This document shows, piece by piece, positions 26,364-36,264 of a DNA stretch of 64,000 nt (position 1 is its first letter; every line of letters starts with the position of its first letter). Below the pieces are notes generated by a model. That model saw only the letters and a list, made by a program, of their open reading frames with translations. It was not told where the DNA came from and did no database searches. Position numbers and translations under genes: made by a program. This DNA is from Pseudomonas sp. St316. Its GTDB lineage: Bacteria > Pseudomonadota > Gammaproteobacteria > Pseudomonadales > Pseudomonadaceae. The stretch is taken from assembly GCF_018325905.1 (NCBI RefSeq), contig NZ_AP021901.1, forward strand, positions 5,146,001 through 5,210,000, read 5' to 3'.

Positions 26364-26503
26364 GGGGTCACGCTCCTGGTTGAGGCCGGATCGGCAGGGC
26401 CTACAGAATGACCGTCTGGTCATGACGCATCTTGATCTGGCTCAAGACTGGGTCGTGATAAAGTCGCGCCCTGCCTTTGCCACGTTTTGAGATGACCCTT
26501 GCG

Positions 26504-27523
26504 ATGACCGATTTCCAGGAATACGACACCCGGCTCGAAGACTGGGAAGCCCTGCGCGCCGATACCGCCTTCAGCGGCCTGCTGGTGGGCAACGGCGCCA
26601 GCCGAGCGGTGTGGGATGATTTCGGCTATGACTCGCTGTTCGAAAATGCCCGCACTGTCGAGGAGAAACCCCTGAGCCCGTCGGAGCTGAGCGTGTTCGA
26701 TGCGATGCAGACGCGCAGTTTCGAACAGGTGCTCGCTGCACTGAAAACCACCAGTCGGGTCAACAAGGCCCTGGCCGTCAGCTCCGCCGCGCCGCGCAAT
26801 CGCTATTACGCGATCAAGGAAGCGCTGATCAACACCGTGCATGCGGTGCACATCCCATGGCGCCTGGTGCAACCCTCGACCCTGGCGACGCTCAACCAGG
26901 AGCTGAGTCGCTACCGCACGGTGTTCACCACCAACTACGACCTGCTCAACTACTGGGCAATCCAGCAGGCGCCCGAGACCATCAGCGACCTGTTCTTCGG
27001 CGATGACCACAGTTTCGACCTGAGCCAGGCGACCACCGACAAACCACGCCTGTTGTACCTGCACGGCGGCCTGCACCTGGTGCGCAACCAGGACGGCACG
27101 GCGCGCAAGCTCACGTCCACCGAAGGTACCTTGCTGGGCAGTTTCGCCATCAACAACACGATCAAGACCCTCGACGACGTACCGTTGTTCGTCAATGAAG
27201 GCCCGAGCCAGGACAAGCTCAAGACCATCCGCAGCAGCGATTACCTGTCGTTCTGCTACGACCAGTTGCTGCAGCACGGCGACAACTTGTGCCTGTTCGG
27301 CCATGCCTTGGGCGAGCAGGACAACCACATCGTGCAAGCCCTGCGCCTGGCCGCACCGAAAACCGTGGCGATTTCGATCTATCCCCGTAGTCAGGCGTTC
27401 ATCCAGCATCAGAAGCGGCACTACGCCAAGGTGTTCCAGGGGCTGGAGGTGCAATTGCGCTTCTTCGACGCGAAGAGCCACCCGCTGGGCGATCCGAAGT
27501 TGTCGGTGCCAGTGGAGGTTTAA
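26504..27523 (+). CDS. DUF4917 family protein with SIR2-like features
   Basis: A 339-aa cytoplasmic protein. GLLVGNGASRAVWDDFGYDSL (residues 25-45), FTTNYDLLNYW with Asn144, LYLHGGLHL with His187 and LFGHALGEQDNHIVQAL make a SIR2-like pattern: a glycine-rich nucleotide loop, then the Asn and His that are catalytic in NAD-cleaving SIR2 effectors. The DUF4917 family has no established role that I know. It is a standalone gene, not in a recognisable defence operon. The start is uncertain; ATG codons at 26492 and 26504 both lack a good ribosome binding site. Confidence 0.75.
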   Translation: MTDFQEYDTRLEDWEALRADTAFSGLLVGNGASRAVWDDFGYDSLFENARTVEEKPLSPSELSVFDAMQTRSFEQVLAALKTTSRVNKALAVSSAAPRNRYYAIKEALINTVHAVHIPWRLVQPSTLATLNQELSRYRTVFTTNYDLLNYWAIQQAPETISDLFFGDDHSFDLSQATTDKPRLLYLHGGLHLVRNQDGTARKLTSTEGTLLGSFAINNTIKTLDDVPLFVNEGPSQDKLKTIRSSDYLSFCYDQLLQHGDNLCLFGHALGEQDNHIVQALRLAAPKTVAISIYPRSQAFIQHQKRHYAKVFQGLEVQLRFFDAKSHPLGDPKLSVPVEV

Positions 27524-27557
27524 AGGCAGGGTAAAAAACGTGTGGAGAGGGGATCTA

Positions 27558-27654
27558 TGTGTGGGAGCAAAGCTTGCTCGCGATGAATGATGACTCGGTT
27601 AGCCTGCACAACCGCAGCGCCTGCATCGCGAGCAAGCTTTGCTCCCACACACAA
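27558..27654. repeat. REP inverted pair
   Basis: GTGTGGGAGCAAAGCTTGCTCGCGATG and CATCGCGAGCAAGCTTTGCTCCCACAC around a 40-base spacer. Confidence 0.92.
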
Positions 27655-27694
27655 TTGCCCCTCCACAGGCTAGGCGCCCCTTATTGCTGTCCTG

Positions 27695-28039
27695 TCAGAG
27701 CGCAGCCACGGTCTTGTCCTTGATGACCGTCGTCGGTCCGTTGGCCTTGACGCTGGCAATGCCTTTGTCCCGGGCCGCGTCCGATGAATAAGCTTCACTG
27801 CTGCCAATCACTTCATGGTTGGCCGCCTTGAGGTTGAAGTACGGATGGCCGTCCTTGGTGTGCTTGAGTTCATAGCGCTCGGCCAACGGACTGTTTTTCT
27901 GCACCGAAGCAATGCCACCATCGACACTGCTGCGGGTGGTGTACAGCTCACTGGTCAAGATTGTCTCGGCGTTGGCCGCTTTGAGCACAAACCGAAACTG
28001 GCCGCTGCTGCTTTTGCTGATTTCGTACCATCCGGACAT
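27695..28039 (-). CDS. yegP: YegP family protein (two DUF1508 repeats)
   Basis: A 114-aa protein with two tandem DUF1508 units: SGWYEISKSSSGQFRFVLKAANAETI (about 2-50) and YELKHTKDGHPYFNLKAANHEVI (about 56-105). This is the E. coli YegP architecture, a small double beta-alpha fold. Function is unknown; homologues are often stress-induced. Confidence 0.9.
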   Translation of the reverse strand: MSGWYEISKSSSGQFRFVLKAANAETILTSELYTTRSSVDGGIASVQKNSPLAERYELKHTKDGHPYFNLKAANHEVIGSSEAYSSDAARDKGIASVKANGPTTVIKDKTVAAL

Positions 28040-28120
28040 GATTACTCTCCTGGCAATGAAGACATGCCCCGAGAGTAAAGACCCGCCGCGCTTGCCCCGC
28101 CAGTCCGTTGTGCAGCGTCA

Positions 28121-28702
28121 TTACAAGGTAATGGCCGTGCCCAGCAGCGTCAGGAAACCCGCCAGCCAGCTCGGGTGCGCAGGCCAGGCCGGTGCGGTTG
28201 CGAGGTTGCCCTGGACATGGCCTTGGGTCACGGGAATGTCGATATAAGTCCCGCCCGCCAGCCGGACCTCCGGAGCACACGCCGGGTAGGCACTGCATTC
28301 ACGCCCTTCGAGAATACCCGCCGCCGCCAGCAATTGCGCACCGTGGCACACTGCGGCAATCGGCTTGCCCGCCAGATCGAAATCGCGCACCAGTTGCAGG
28401 ACGGTTTCATTCAGGCGCAGGTATTCCGGCGCTCGCCCACCCGGCACCAGCAACGCGTCGTAGTCGGCGGCCTGGACGTTGGCGAAGTCATGGTTGAGGG
28501 CAAACAAGTGCCCCGGTTTTTCACTGTAGGTCTGGTCGCCTTCGAAATCGTGGATCGCCGTGCGCACCGTCTGCCCCGCGGCTTTGTCCGGGCACACGGC
28601 GTGCACGGTGTGGCCGATCATCTGCAAGGCCTGGAACGGCACCATGACTTCATAATCTTCGACGTAATCGCCGACCAGCATCAGGATTTTCTTGGCGGCC
28701 AT
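28121..28702 (-). CDS. DJ-1/PfpI family protein
   Basis: A 193-aa class I glutamine-amidotransferase-like protein. The nucleophile elbow [14 protein letters not shown] carries the conserved Cys and His, and the early Glu of the family lies in [13 protein letters not shown]. Members include proteases, chaperones, glyoxalases and isonitrile hydratases, which cannot be separated here. RBS-like AAGGAG lies upstream of the ATG at 28702. Confidence 0.87.
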   Translation of the reverse strand: MAAKKILMLVGDYVEDYEVMVPFQALQMIGHTVHAVCPDKAAGQTVRTAIHDFEGDQTYSEKPGHLFALNHDFANVQAADYDALLVPGGRAPEYLRLNETVLQLVRDFDLAGKPIAAVCHGAQLLAAAGILEGRECSAYPACAPEVRLAGGTYIDIPVTQGHVQGNLATAPAWPAHPSWLAGFLTLLGTAITL

Positions 28703-28836
28703 GGGTTGGGCTCCTTTGGGAATGCGTAAGTGGTTAACGCATTAAAGGTAGACCGGTACGTCGGTGGGTGAGCAATAAGCGGCGATTACCTGACGGGCTG
28801 CATCAATACGCTGGTCTCACAGACCTGACCCAACTC

Positions 28837-28929
28837 TGTGGGAGCAAAGCTTGCTCGCGCTGCAGGCACCGCGACTCGGCAGTCGAACCGAGTCATCCTT
28901 CGTCGCGAGCAAGCTTTGCTCCCACAGGC
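28837..28929. repeat. REP inverted pair
   Basis: CTGTGGGAGCAAAGCTTGCTCGCG and CGCGAGCAAGCTTTGCTCCCACAG, between the DJ-1 and methyltransferase genes. Confidence 0.92.
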
Positions 28930-28960
28930 TCCTGCCACAGGAGATTGGTGTAGACAGAAG

Positions 28961-30178
28961 TCAGGCGAGATAACCGTCAGCCCGCAACAGCGTTTCCAGG
29001 CAGTGCTCGGTGATGTGGTAGAAGGCCTTGAGTTCCTGGATCCTGGCCAGCAGCTCGGTGGGGTCCGAAGGTTCAGCGCGTTTGACGGCCAGGATCATCT
29101 TGTTCTTGTTGGTGTGGTCCAGGGAGATGAACTCGAAGACCTTGGTTTCGTAGCCGCAGGCCTCCAGGAACAGCGCCCGCAAACTGTCGGTGACCATTTC
29201 CGCCTGCTGGCCCAGGTGCAGGCCGTATTGCAGCATCGGCTTGAGCAAGGCCGGGCTCTGGATCTGCAGGCGGATCTGCTTGTGGCAGCACGGCGAGCAC
29301 ATGATGATCGAGGCGCCCGAGCGAATGCCCATGTGGATCGCGTAGTCGGTGGCGATGTCGCAGGCGTGCAAGGCGATCATCACGTCCACCGCACTCGGCG
29401 CCACGCTGCGCACGTCGCCGTGCTGGAAGCTCAAGCCCGGGTGTTCCAGGCGCGCCGCCGCCTCGTTGCACAGCTTGACCATGTCTTCGCGCAACTCCAC
29501 GCCAGTTACCACGCCTTCGGCCTGCAAGGTGTTGCGCAAGTAATCATGGATGGCAAAGGTCAGGTAACCCTTGCCCGAACCGAAATCCGAGACCCGCACC
29601 GGTTTGTCCAGGGCCAGCGGCGAGGACGTCAGCGCATGGCTGAAGACTTCGATGAACTTGTTGATCTGCTTCCACTTGCGCGACATCGCCGGGACCAGCT
29701 CATGCTTGTGGTTGGTCACGCCCAGGTCGGCTAAAAATGGCCGGCCCAGGTCGAGGAAGCGGTTTTTCTCACGGTTGTGCTCGGCAGACGGCACTTCCCG
29801 CAGTTGCTGGGGCTTGCTCTTGAACAGCGAGCTCTTGCCCTTTTTACTGTACTCCAGCTGCGCCTCGTCGGTGACCGCCAACAAATGCGCGTTCTTGAAC
29901 GATGCCGGTAACAGCGCAGCAATGGTTTGCACCCCTTCGGCCAGCGGGAAATTCTTGGTGATGTCGCGGGTCTTGTAGCGGTAAACGAAGGACAGGCACG
30001 GCTGGTCCTTGACCATCAGTTGCTTGACGATCAACCGCTGGAGGTCCGTTTCGTCACCCACGTACTTGGCCAGCACCAGTTTGATGAACGCGTTTTGCGC
30101 AAGGCTGGTGTGCAGCAGCTCGACGAACTGGGCGTGGTGATCCGGCGCGGGACGGGCGGGGGTGGCGGTGACGGACAT
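28961..30178 (-). CDS. Class I SAM-dependent methyltransferase
   Basis: A 405-aa protein with an N-terminal domain of about 180 residues (KAxL-like [18 protein letters not shown]) and a C-terminal methyltransferase domain: motif [20 protein letters not shown], motif post-[10 protein letters not shown], then [14 protein letters not shown] and [10 protein letters not shown]. The HACD and CCH signatures match the Methyltransf_32 family. The substrate is unknown; an RNA substrate is plausible because relatives are annotated as rRNA methyltransferases. Monocistronic between two REP pairs. Confidence 0.85.
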   Translation of the reverse strand: MSVTATPARPAPDHHAQFVELLHTSLAQNAFIKLVLAKYVGDETDLQRLIVKQLMVKDQPCLSFVYRYKTRDITKNFPLAEGVQTIAALLPASFKNAHLLAVTDEAQLEYSKKGKSSLFKSKPQQLREVPSAEHNREKNRFLDLGRPFLADLGVTNHKHELVPAMSRKWKQINKFIEVFSHALTSSPLALDKPVRVSDFGSGKGYLTFAIHDYLRNTLQAEGVVTGVELREDMVKLCNEAAARLEHPGLSFQHGDVRSVAPSAVDVMIALHACDIATDYAIHMGIRSGASIIMCSPCCHKQIRLQIQSPALLKPMLQYGLHLGQQAEMVTDSLRALFLEACGYETKVFEFISLDHTNKNKMILAVKRAEPSDPTELLARIQELKAFYHITEHCLETLLRADGYLA

Positions 30179-30278
30179 GAAAAAAGCAGCCTCGGGCGGG
30201 GCGAATCGGGAATGGCGGGTATTTTAGGGGGGATGGGCAGCGAGGGCACGGAAAAGTTGGTGTGGCGAGCAGTAGCCT

Positions 30279-30373
30279 CTGTGGGAGCAAGGCTTGCCCG
30301 CGATGAATACGCCGTTATTCGGCAAGCCAAACCGAGTCATCGCTCATCGCGAGCAAGCTTTGCTCCCACAGGC
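30279..30373. repeat. REP inverted pair
   Basis: CTGTGGGAGCAAGGCTTGCCCGCGATG and CATCGCGAGCAAGCTTTGCTCCCACAG; the two arms are of slightly different subtypes. Confidence 0.9.
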
Positions 30374-30392
30374 TTATGCCGACAGGAAATTT

Positions 30393-31010
30393 TCAGCCCA
30401 GCACCACCAACCGATTCGGCAGCTCATTGCGCTCCTGGGTCACCGGCACGTGCTCCTTGAGCAATTCGCCGCAGGCTTCGATGCAGGTCACAAAGCCCTC
30501 CAGCGTCCGCCCCTGGCGGACCTGTTGGGTGAACGTCGCGACAATGGCGTCCCAGTTCTTGTTGTCCAGGCGCTTGGAAATGCCTTCGTCCACCAGGATT
30601 TCCACGTACCGCTCAGCCTCGCAGACAAAGATCAGCATCCCCGTGCTGCCCACGGTGTGGTGCAGGTTCTGCTCGAGAAATTGCCGGCGCGCCAGGTTGG
30701 AGGCCCGCCAGTGACGTACGGATCGGGGGATCAGGTGCGTGGTGACTCGGGGAATGCGCAACACCAGGCACAGCACGATGAAACTGACCCATTGCACCAG
30801 CAACAGGCTGTGCAGGGCCAGCCAACCGGTGAGGTAGTGGACCACGCCAGGCACCACCAGGGCCAGCAGGCTGGCCCAGAGCAGTGGGATGTAGGCGTAG
30901 TCGTCGGCGCGAGCGGCCAGCACCGTGACCAGCTCGGCGTCGGTATCGCGCTCGACCCGGGCGATGGCCTCGGCGACCTTGCGTTGTTCGTGTTCAGTCA
31001 GTAATGCCAT
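30393..31010 (-). CDS. TPM domain membrane protein
   Basis: A 205-aa protein. N-terminal TPM part MALLTEHEQRKVAEAIARVERDTDAELVTVLAARADDY, then two membrane segments (about 43-90), then the rest of the TPM fold (GSTGMLIFVCEAERYVEILVDEGISKRL). It belongs to the YgcG/Psb32-related group and is third in a LemA-TPM-TPM operon, the usual context. Longer upstream frames are antisense to the glycine-rich tail of the previous gene. Confidence 0.88.
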   Translation of the reverse strand: MALLTEHEQRKVAEAIARVERDTDAELVTVLAARADDYAYIPLLWASLLALVVPGVVHYLTGWLALHSLLLVQWVSFIVLCLVLRIPRVTTHLIPRSVRHWRASNLARRQFLEQNLHHTVGSTGMLIFVCEAERYVEILVDEGISKRLDNKNWDAIVATFTQQVRQGRTLEGFVTCIEACGELLKEHVPVTQERNELPNRLVVLG

Positions 31011-31038
31011 GGTTAAAAGTGCCCGCTCATTATTATTG

Positions 31039-31785
31039 TCACCAGCCGCCCGACGAACCGCCGCCCCCGAAACTGCCACCGCCACCGCTGAAACCGCCAC
31101 CGCCACCGCCGAAGCCTCCCCCTCCGGAACCACTCGAACCGCTGGAGCCACCACTTCCTGCCGGCAGGATACCGAGCATCTGGCAAACGACTATCGTCAA
31201 GATGAACAGCAGCGCCAAAAAGATGAACAACACCGGATGACGTTCGACGAAATCAGGCTGCTCCTGGCCCCCCTCGCTGTAGATCGGCGTCGGCTCATCC
31301 AAAGGGCTGCCGCCCAGCACCACCAGCATCGCCGCGACGCCGTCGCTGATGCCTTTGTTGAAGTTGCCAATCTTGAAGGCCGGGGTGATCACCTGATTGA
31401 TGATCACCGAACTCTGGGCGTCGGTCAGGCGATCCTCCAGGCCGTAGCCCACCTCGATGCGTAGTTTACGGTCGTCCCGGGCGACGATCAGCAGTGCACC
31501 GTTGTTTTTATCCTTCTGCCCGATGCCCCAGTGGCGCCCCAGTTGATAACCGAAGTCTTCGATGCTGCTGCCTTGCAGGTCCGCCAGCGTGACCACCACT
31601 ACCTGTTCGCCGGTGGCCTGTTCATGGGCCTTGAGCTGCGCATCCAGTTGCCCGCGCACCGACGGGTCGAGCATCTGGGCGGTGTCCACCACCCGCCCGG
31701 TCAACGCCGGAAACTTCAGCTCGGCCTGGGCCGTGATGGCGAACACCCAGAGCAACAGCACCAGGCCAAATTTCAACACTCGCAT
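31039..31785 (-). CDS. TPM domain protein with glycine-serine tail (YgcG type)
   Basis: A 248-aa protein: Sec signal (about 1-21, ending AQA), periplasmic TPM domain (LTGRVVDTAQMLDP, EQVVVVTLADLQGSSIEDFGYQLGRHWGIGQ, RIEVGYGLEDRLTDA, about 25-165), one membrane segment (about 191-213) and a C-terminal tail of nearly pure Gly and Ser ending GGW. The Gly-Ser tail is standard for this family. Middle gene of the LemA-TPM-TPM operon. Confidence 0.9.
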   Translation of the reverse strand: MRVLKFGLVLLLWVFAITAQAELKFPALTGRVVDTAQMLDPSVRGQLDAQLKAHEQATGEQVVVVTLADLQGSSIEDFGYQLGRHWGIGQKDKNNGALLIVARDDRKLRIEVGYGLEDRLTDAQSSVIINQVITPAFKIGNFNKGISDGVAAMLVVLGGSPLDEPTPIYSEGGQEQPDFVERHPVLFIFLALLFILTIVVCQMLGILPAGSGGSSGSSGSGGGGFGGGGGGFSGGGGSFGGGGSSGGW

Positions 31786-31796
31786 CGCAACTCCTG

Positions 31797-31815
31797 TGTG
31801 CAAGCTCGCTCCCAC
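31797..31815. repeat. Half REP
   Basis: GTGCAAGCTCGCTCCCACA between the LemA and TPM genes; a single shortened arm. Confidence 0.6.
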
Positions 31816-31821
31816 AATTTT

Positions 31822-32430
31822 CTAGAACTTCACTTCAGGGGCTTTCTCGGCATTGGGGCTGGTGGCCTCGAACGTTTCGCGGATCGGCAAGTCGCTATAC
31901 ATCACGCTGTGCCACAGGCGTCCCGGGAACGTGCGGATCTCGGTGTTGTACTTCTGCACCGCCAGGATGAAGTCACGACGGGCCACGGCGATGCGGTTCT
32001 CGGTGCCTTCGAGTTGCGATTGCAAGGCCAGGAAATTCTGGTTGGCCTTGAGGTCCGGATAACGCTCGGATACCACCATCAGCCGGCTCAACGCGCCGCT
32101 CAACTGGTCCTGGGCCTGCTGGAACTGCTTGAGTTTTTCCGGGTTGTCCAGGGTGCTGGCGTCGACCTGGATCGACGTCGCCTTGGCCCGCGCTTCAATC
32201 ACTGCGGTCAGGGTTTCCTGCTCGTGCTGGGCGTAGCCCTTGACGGTTTCCACCAGGTTGGGAATCAGGTCGGCGCGGCGCTGGTACTGGTTCTGCACCT
32301 GGCCCCAGGCGGCCTTGGCCTGTTCGTCCAGGGTCGGGATGTTATTGATGCCGCAACCGGCCAGCAGTGTGGTGAGCAGCATCAGGGCCAGTATCGGCAG
32401 GCTGCGTAGGTGGTTCAGTCGTGGATTCAT
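31822..32430 (-). CDS. lemA: LemA family lipoprotein
   Basis: A 202-aa protein with signal and lipobox LLAGC (Cys26), then the helical-bundle LemA domain: IPTLDEQAKAAWGQVQNQYQRRADLIPNLVETVKGYA, QLSGALSRLMVVSERYPDLKANQNFLALQSQLEGTENRI. Usually anchored in the envelope; molecular role unknown. First gene of the LemA-TPM-TPM operon. The ATG at 32430 has GGGAGAG-type sequence upstream. Confidence 0.9.
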   Translation of the reverse strand: MNPRLNHLRSLPILALMLLTTLLAGCGINNIPTLDEQAKAAWGQVQNQYQRRADLIPNLVETVKGYAQHEQETLTAVIEARAKATSIQVDASTLDNPEKLKQFQQAQDQLSGALSRLMVVSERYPDLKANQNFLALQSQLEGTENRIAVARRDFILAVQKYNTEIRTFPGRLWHSVMYSDLPIRETFEATSPNAEKAPEVKF

Positions 32431-32681
32431 CGGGTGAAACTCTCCCTTGCATGACATTGGAAAAACACGGCCACCTATCTCACCGACGTCTGGGGCATAA
32501 TCTGCCGCCGCACTGGATTGAAACGGGGCGATGGGCTAAAAGATGCGCAGTGCGAAACTAAGTTCAGCCCAATGGGTTCGAAAGTGTGCTGCATTTAACT
32601 GAACAACAATAGCCGCTCCTCACATTTTGGCTGACCGGCGTGTCCTGATCACTGCCCTTTAGGCTTGCGAGAAAATTATTC

Positions 32682-34973
32682 ATGAAGAAGCTGTGTTTGC
32701 TGGGCCTGTTTGTCAGTCTGGCCAGTCACTCCGTATTTGCCGACAACCTGCCAGCCCCCATAGAGAACAAGGACGCCTTCATCAGCAACCTGATGAAGCA
32801 GATGACCCTCGAAGAGAAGATCGGCCAATTGCGCCTGATCAGCATCGGCCCGGAAATGCCCCGGGAGATGATTCGCAAGGAAATCGCCGCCGGCAACATC
32901 GGTGGCACGTTCAACTCCATCACGCGCGATGAAAACCGTCCGATGCAAGACGCGGCCATGCGCAGCCGGTTGAAGATCCCGATGTTCTTCGCCTATGACG
33001 TGATCCACGGCCATCGCACGATTTTCCCGATCCCCCTGGCCCTGGCCTCGAGCTGGGACATGGACGCGATCTACCACTCCGGCCGCATCGCCGCCCAGGA
33101 AGCCGCGGCCGACAGCCTGGACATCACCTTCGCGCCGATGGTCGATATTTCCCGCGACCCGCGCTGGGGCCGTACCTCCGAAGGTTTCGGCGAGGACACC
33201 TACCTGGTGTCGCGCATCGCCGGGGTGATGGTCAAGGCATTCCAGGGCAACGGCGCCAACGCGGCCGACAGCATCATGGCCAGCGTCAAGCACTTCGCCC
33301 TGTACGGTGCGGTGGAAGGCGGCCGGGACTACAACACCGTGGACATGAGTCCGCTGAAAATGTACCAGGACTACCTGCCACCCTACCGCGCCGCCATCGA
33401 CGCAGGCGCCGGTGGGGTGATGGTCGCGCTGAACTCCATCAACGGCGTGCCGGCGACCGCCAACACCTGGCTGATGAACGACCTGCTGCGCAAGGAATGG
33501 GGTTTCAAGGGCCTGGCGGTCAGTGACCACGGCGCCATTTTCGAACTGATCAAGCACGGCGTCGCCAAGGACGGTCGCGAAGCGGCGAAGCTGGCGATCA
33601 AGGCCGGCATTGACATGAGCATGAACGACTCGCTCTATGGCAAGGAACTGCCAGGGCTGCTCAAGGCCGGTGAAATCGAGCAGAGCGACATCGACAACGC
33701 CGTGCGCGAAGTGCTCGCGGCCAAATACGACATGGGCCTGTTCAAGGATCCGTACCTGCGCATCGGCAAGGCCGAGGATGACCCGGCCGACACCTACGCC
33801 GAAAGCCGCCTGCACCGCGCGGACGCCCGTGACGTGGCGCGCCGCAGCCTGGTCCTGCTGGAAAACCGCAATCAGACCCTGCCCCTGAAGAAGACCGCGA
33901 AAATCGCCCTGGTCGGCCCGTTGGCCAAGGCACCGATCGACATGATGGGCAGTTGGGCCGCAGCCGGCCGGCCTGCGCAATCGGTCACCCTGTTCGACGG
34001 CATGACCCGCGCCCTGGGCGCTGACTCGAAGCTGGTCTACGCCCGTGGCGCCAACATCACCGGCGACAAAAAGGTGCTCGACTACCTGAACTTCCTCAAC
34101 TTCGATGCCCCGGAAGTGGTGGACGACCCGCGCACGGCCCAGGTGCTGATCGACGAAGCGGTACAAGCCGCCAAGGATGCCGATGTGGTGGTGGCCGCCG
34201 TAGGCGAGTCCCGTGGCATGTCCCATGAATCGTCGAGCCGTACCGACCTGAACATCCCGGCCAGCCAACGCGAGCTGATCAAGGCCCTGAAGGCCACCGG
34301 CAAGCCGCTGGTGCTGGTGCTGATGAATGGCCGTCCGCTGGCGTTGCTGGACGAGAAGCAGCAGGCCGATGCGATCCTGGAAACCTGGTTCAGCGGCACC
34401 GAAGGCGGCAACGCCATCGCTGATGTGCTGTTCGGTGACTACAACCCGTCGGGCAAACTGCCGATCACCTTCCCACGCTCGGTGGGGCAGATTCCAACCT
34501 ACTACAACCACCTGAGCATCGGCCGGCCATTCACGCCAGGCAAACCGGGCAACTACACCTCGCAGTACTTCGATGACACCACCGGCCCGCTCTATCCGTT
34601 CGGCTACGGCTTGAGCTACACCGAGTTCAGCCTGTCGGACATGGCCCTGTCGTCGACCACGCTGAACAAGACCGGCAAGCTCGATGCCAGCGTGACGGTG
34701 GAAAACACCGGCAAGCGTGACGGCGAAACCGTGGTGCAACTGTACATCCAGGACGTGACCGGCTCGATCATTCGCCCGGTGAAGGAACTGAAGAACTTCC
34801 GCAAGGTGATGCTCAAGGCCGGCGAGAAGAAAGTCATTCACTTCACCATCAGCGAAGACGACCTGAAGTTCTACAACGCCCAACTCACGTACGCGGCTGA
34901 ACCGGGCAAGTTCAACGTGCAGATCGGCCTGGATTCCCAGGACGTGAAGCAGCAGAGTTTCGAGTTGCTCTGA
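32682..34973 (+). CDS. bglX: Periplasmic beta-glucosidase BglX (GH3)
   Basis: A 763-aa GH3 enzyme that hydrolyses beta-glucosides in the periplasm. It has a Sec signal (about 1-20, ending VFA), the N-terminal TIM-barrel domain with KHFALYG and the nucleophile Asp282 in AVSDHGAI, the alpha/beta sandwich domain (about 390-600) and a C-terminal fibronectin-III-like domain (from about 650: FGYGLSYTEFSLS, VTVENTGKRDGETVVQLYI). Length and domain order equal E. coli BglX. It is monocistronic, followed by a REP pair. Confidence 0.95.
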   Translation: MKKLCLLGLFVSLASHSVFADNLPAPIENKDAFISNLMKQMTLEEKIGQLRLISIGPEMPREMIRKEIAAGNIGGTFNSITRDENRPMQDAAMRSRLKIPMFFAYDVIHGHRTIFPIPLALASSWDMDAIYHSGRIAAQEAAADSLDITFAPMVDISRDPRWGRTSEGFGEDTYLVSRIAGVMVKAFQGNGANAADSIMASVKHFALYGAVEGGRDYNTVDMSPLKMYQDYLPPYRAAIDAGAGGVMVALNSINGVPATANTWLMNDLLRKEWGFKGLAVSDHGAIFELIKHGVAKDGREAAKLAIKAGIDMSMNDSLYGKELPGLLKAGEIEQSDIDNAVREVLAAKYDMGLFKDPYLRIGKAEDDPADTYAESRLHRADARDVARRSLVLLENRNQTLPLKKTAKIALVGPLAKAPIDMMGSWAAAGRPAQSVTLFDGMTRALGADSKLVYARGANITGDKKVLDYLNFLNFDAPEVVDDPRTAQVLIDEAVQAAKDADVVVAAVGESRGMSHESSSRTDLNIPASQRELIKALKATGKPLVLVLMNGRPLALLDEKQQADAILETWFSGTEGGNAIADVLFGDYNPSGKLPITFPRSVGQIPTYYNHLSIGRPFTPGKPGNYTSQYFDDTTGPLYPFGYGLSYTEFSLSDMALSSTTLNKTGKLDASVTVENTGKRDGETVVQLYIQDVTGSIIRPVKELKNFRKVMLKAGEKKVIHFTISEDDLKFYNAQLTYAAEPGKFNVQIGLDSQDVKQQSFELL

Positions 34974-34995
34974 CCCCCAGGCAACACCCAAGCCC

Positions 34996-35087
34996 CTGTG
35001 GGAGCGAGCTTGCTCGCGATGGCGACAGGTCAGTCAGATGGATATCGACTGACCCTGCGCTATCGCGAGCAAGCTCGCTCCCACAGT
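34996..35087. repeat. REP inverted pair
   Basis: CTGTGGGAGCGAGCTTGCTCGCGATGGCG and CGCTATCGCGAGCAAGCTCGCTCCCACAG after bglX. Confidence 0.93.
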
Positions 35088-35105
35088 TGTTTCTGGGTGT
35101 TCGGG

Positions 35106-36263
35106 CTAACCCCGCCGATCCAGCAAGTTCACCACCACCCGATCCACCCACCCCCACACCCGCTGCTTGAAGCGCTTCCACAATGGCCGGCGCTGCCAGG
35201 CGTCGAGGCTGACTTGCAAGCTCTGGGTGAAGTCCCGCTCGAAACTGGCCGCCACGGCACTGCTGAGCCTGGAATCCAAGGCTTCGAGGTTGGCTTCCAG
35301 GTTGAAGCGCAGGTTCCAGTGATCGAAGTTGCAGGAGCCTATGCTGACCCAGTCGTCCACCAGCACCATTTTCAGGTGCAGGAAACACGGTTGGTACTCG
35401 AAGATTTTCACGCCAGCCTTGAGCAATCGCGGGTAGTAACGATGCCCAGCGTAGCGCACGGAAGGGTGATCGGTACGCGGGCCGGTCAGCAGCAGACGCA
35501 CGTCAATGCCGCGGGCGGCGGCCTTGCGCAAGGAACGGCGTACGTTCCAGGTCGGCAAAAAATACGGCGTCGCCATCCAGATACGTTTCTGGCCGCTGTT
35601 CAATGCCCGTGACAGCGATTGCAGGATGTCGCGATGCTGGCGGGCGTCGGCATACGCCACCCGCCCCATGCCCTCGCCCACCGGCGGTACGCGCGGCAGG
35701 CGTGGCAAGCCGAAGTTGGACGCCGGCTTCCAGGCTCGCCGATGGCGGTTGGCGAGCCACTGGCGGTCGAACAGCAACTGCCAGTCGAGCACCAGCGGGC
35801 CGACGATTTCCACCATCACCTCGTGCCACTCACTGCGATCGTCGAGGGGGTTCCAGAATTCATCGGTGACCCCGGTGCCGCCGACGACGGCCAGGCGTTG
35901 GTCCACCAACAGCAGCTTGCGGTGATCCCGGTAAAGGTTGCGCACCCAGCGGCGCCAGCTCAGGCGATTGTAGAAACGCAACTCCACCCCGGCCTCGGTC
36001 AGGCGCTTGCGCAGGGCCAGGGTAAACGCCAGGCTGCCGTAGTCATCGAACAGGCAGCGCACGCGAACGCCACGTTCGGCGGCCTGGACCAGCGCCTGGA
36101 CCATCGCGTCGGCGCAAGCGCCCGCCTCCACCAGGTAAAGCTCCAGCTCGACCTGTTCCTGGGCACGGGCGATCGCCACCAGCATGCGTGGGAAGAACTG
36201 TGGGCCATCGATCAACAGTTCGAAGCGATTGCCTTCACGCCAGGGAAAAACCGGACCATTCAT
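35106..36263 (-). CDS. clsB: Cardiolipin synthase B-type phospholipase D protein
   Basis: A 385-aa enzyme that joins phosphatidyl groups to make cardiolipin. It has two HKD motifs: His114-x-Lys116-x4-Asp121 (HRKLLLVD) and a second one around 300-308 (HLKMVLVD), each followed by the usual GGT or GSCNFDHWN. It lacks N-terminal membrane helices, as in ClsB rather than ClsA. It starts one base after the YceI-family gene, so they form a two-gene operon. Confidence 0.9.
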   Translation of the reverse strand: MNGPVFPWREGNRFELLIDGPQFFPRMLVAIARAQEQVELELYLVEAGACADAMVQALVQAAERGVRVRCLFDDYGSLAFTLALRKRLTEAGVELRFYNRLSWRRWVRNLYRDHRKLLLVDQRLAVVGGTGVTDEFWNPLDDRSEWHEVMVEIVGPLVLDWQLLFDRQWLANRHRRAWKPASNFGLPRLPRVPPVGEGMGRVAYADARQHRDILQSLSRALNSGQKRIWMATPYFLPTWNVRRSLRKAAARGIDVRLLLTGPRTDHPSVRYAGHRYYPRLLKAGVKIFEYQPCFLHLKMVLVDDWVSIGSCNFDHWNLRFNLEANLEALDSRLSSAVAASFERDFTQSLQVSLDAWQRRPLWKRFKQRVWGWVDRVVVNLLDRRG

Positions 36264-36264
36264 G

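Noticed and set aside
32676-34991. A 771-aa minus-strand open frame
   Set aside because: Antisense to the clearly identified bglX.
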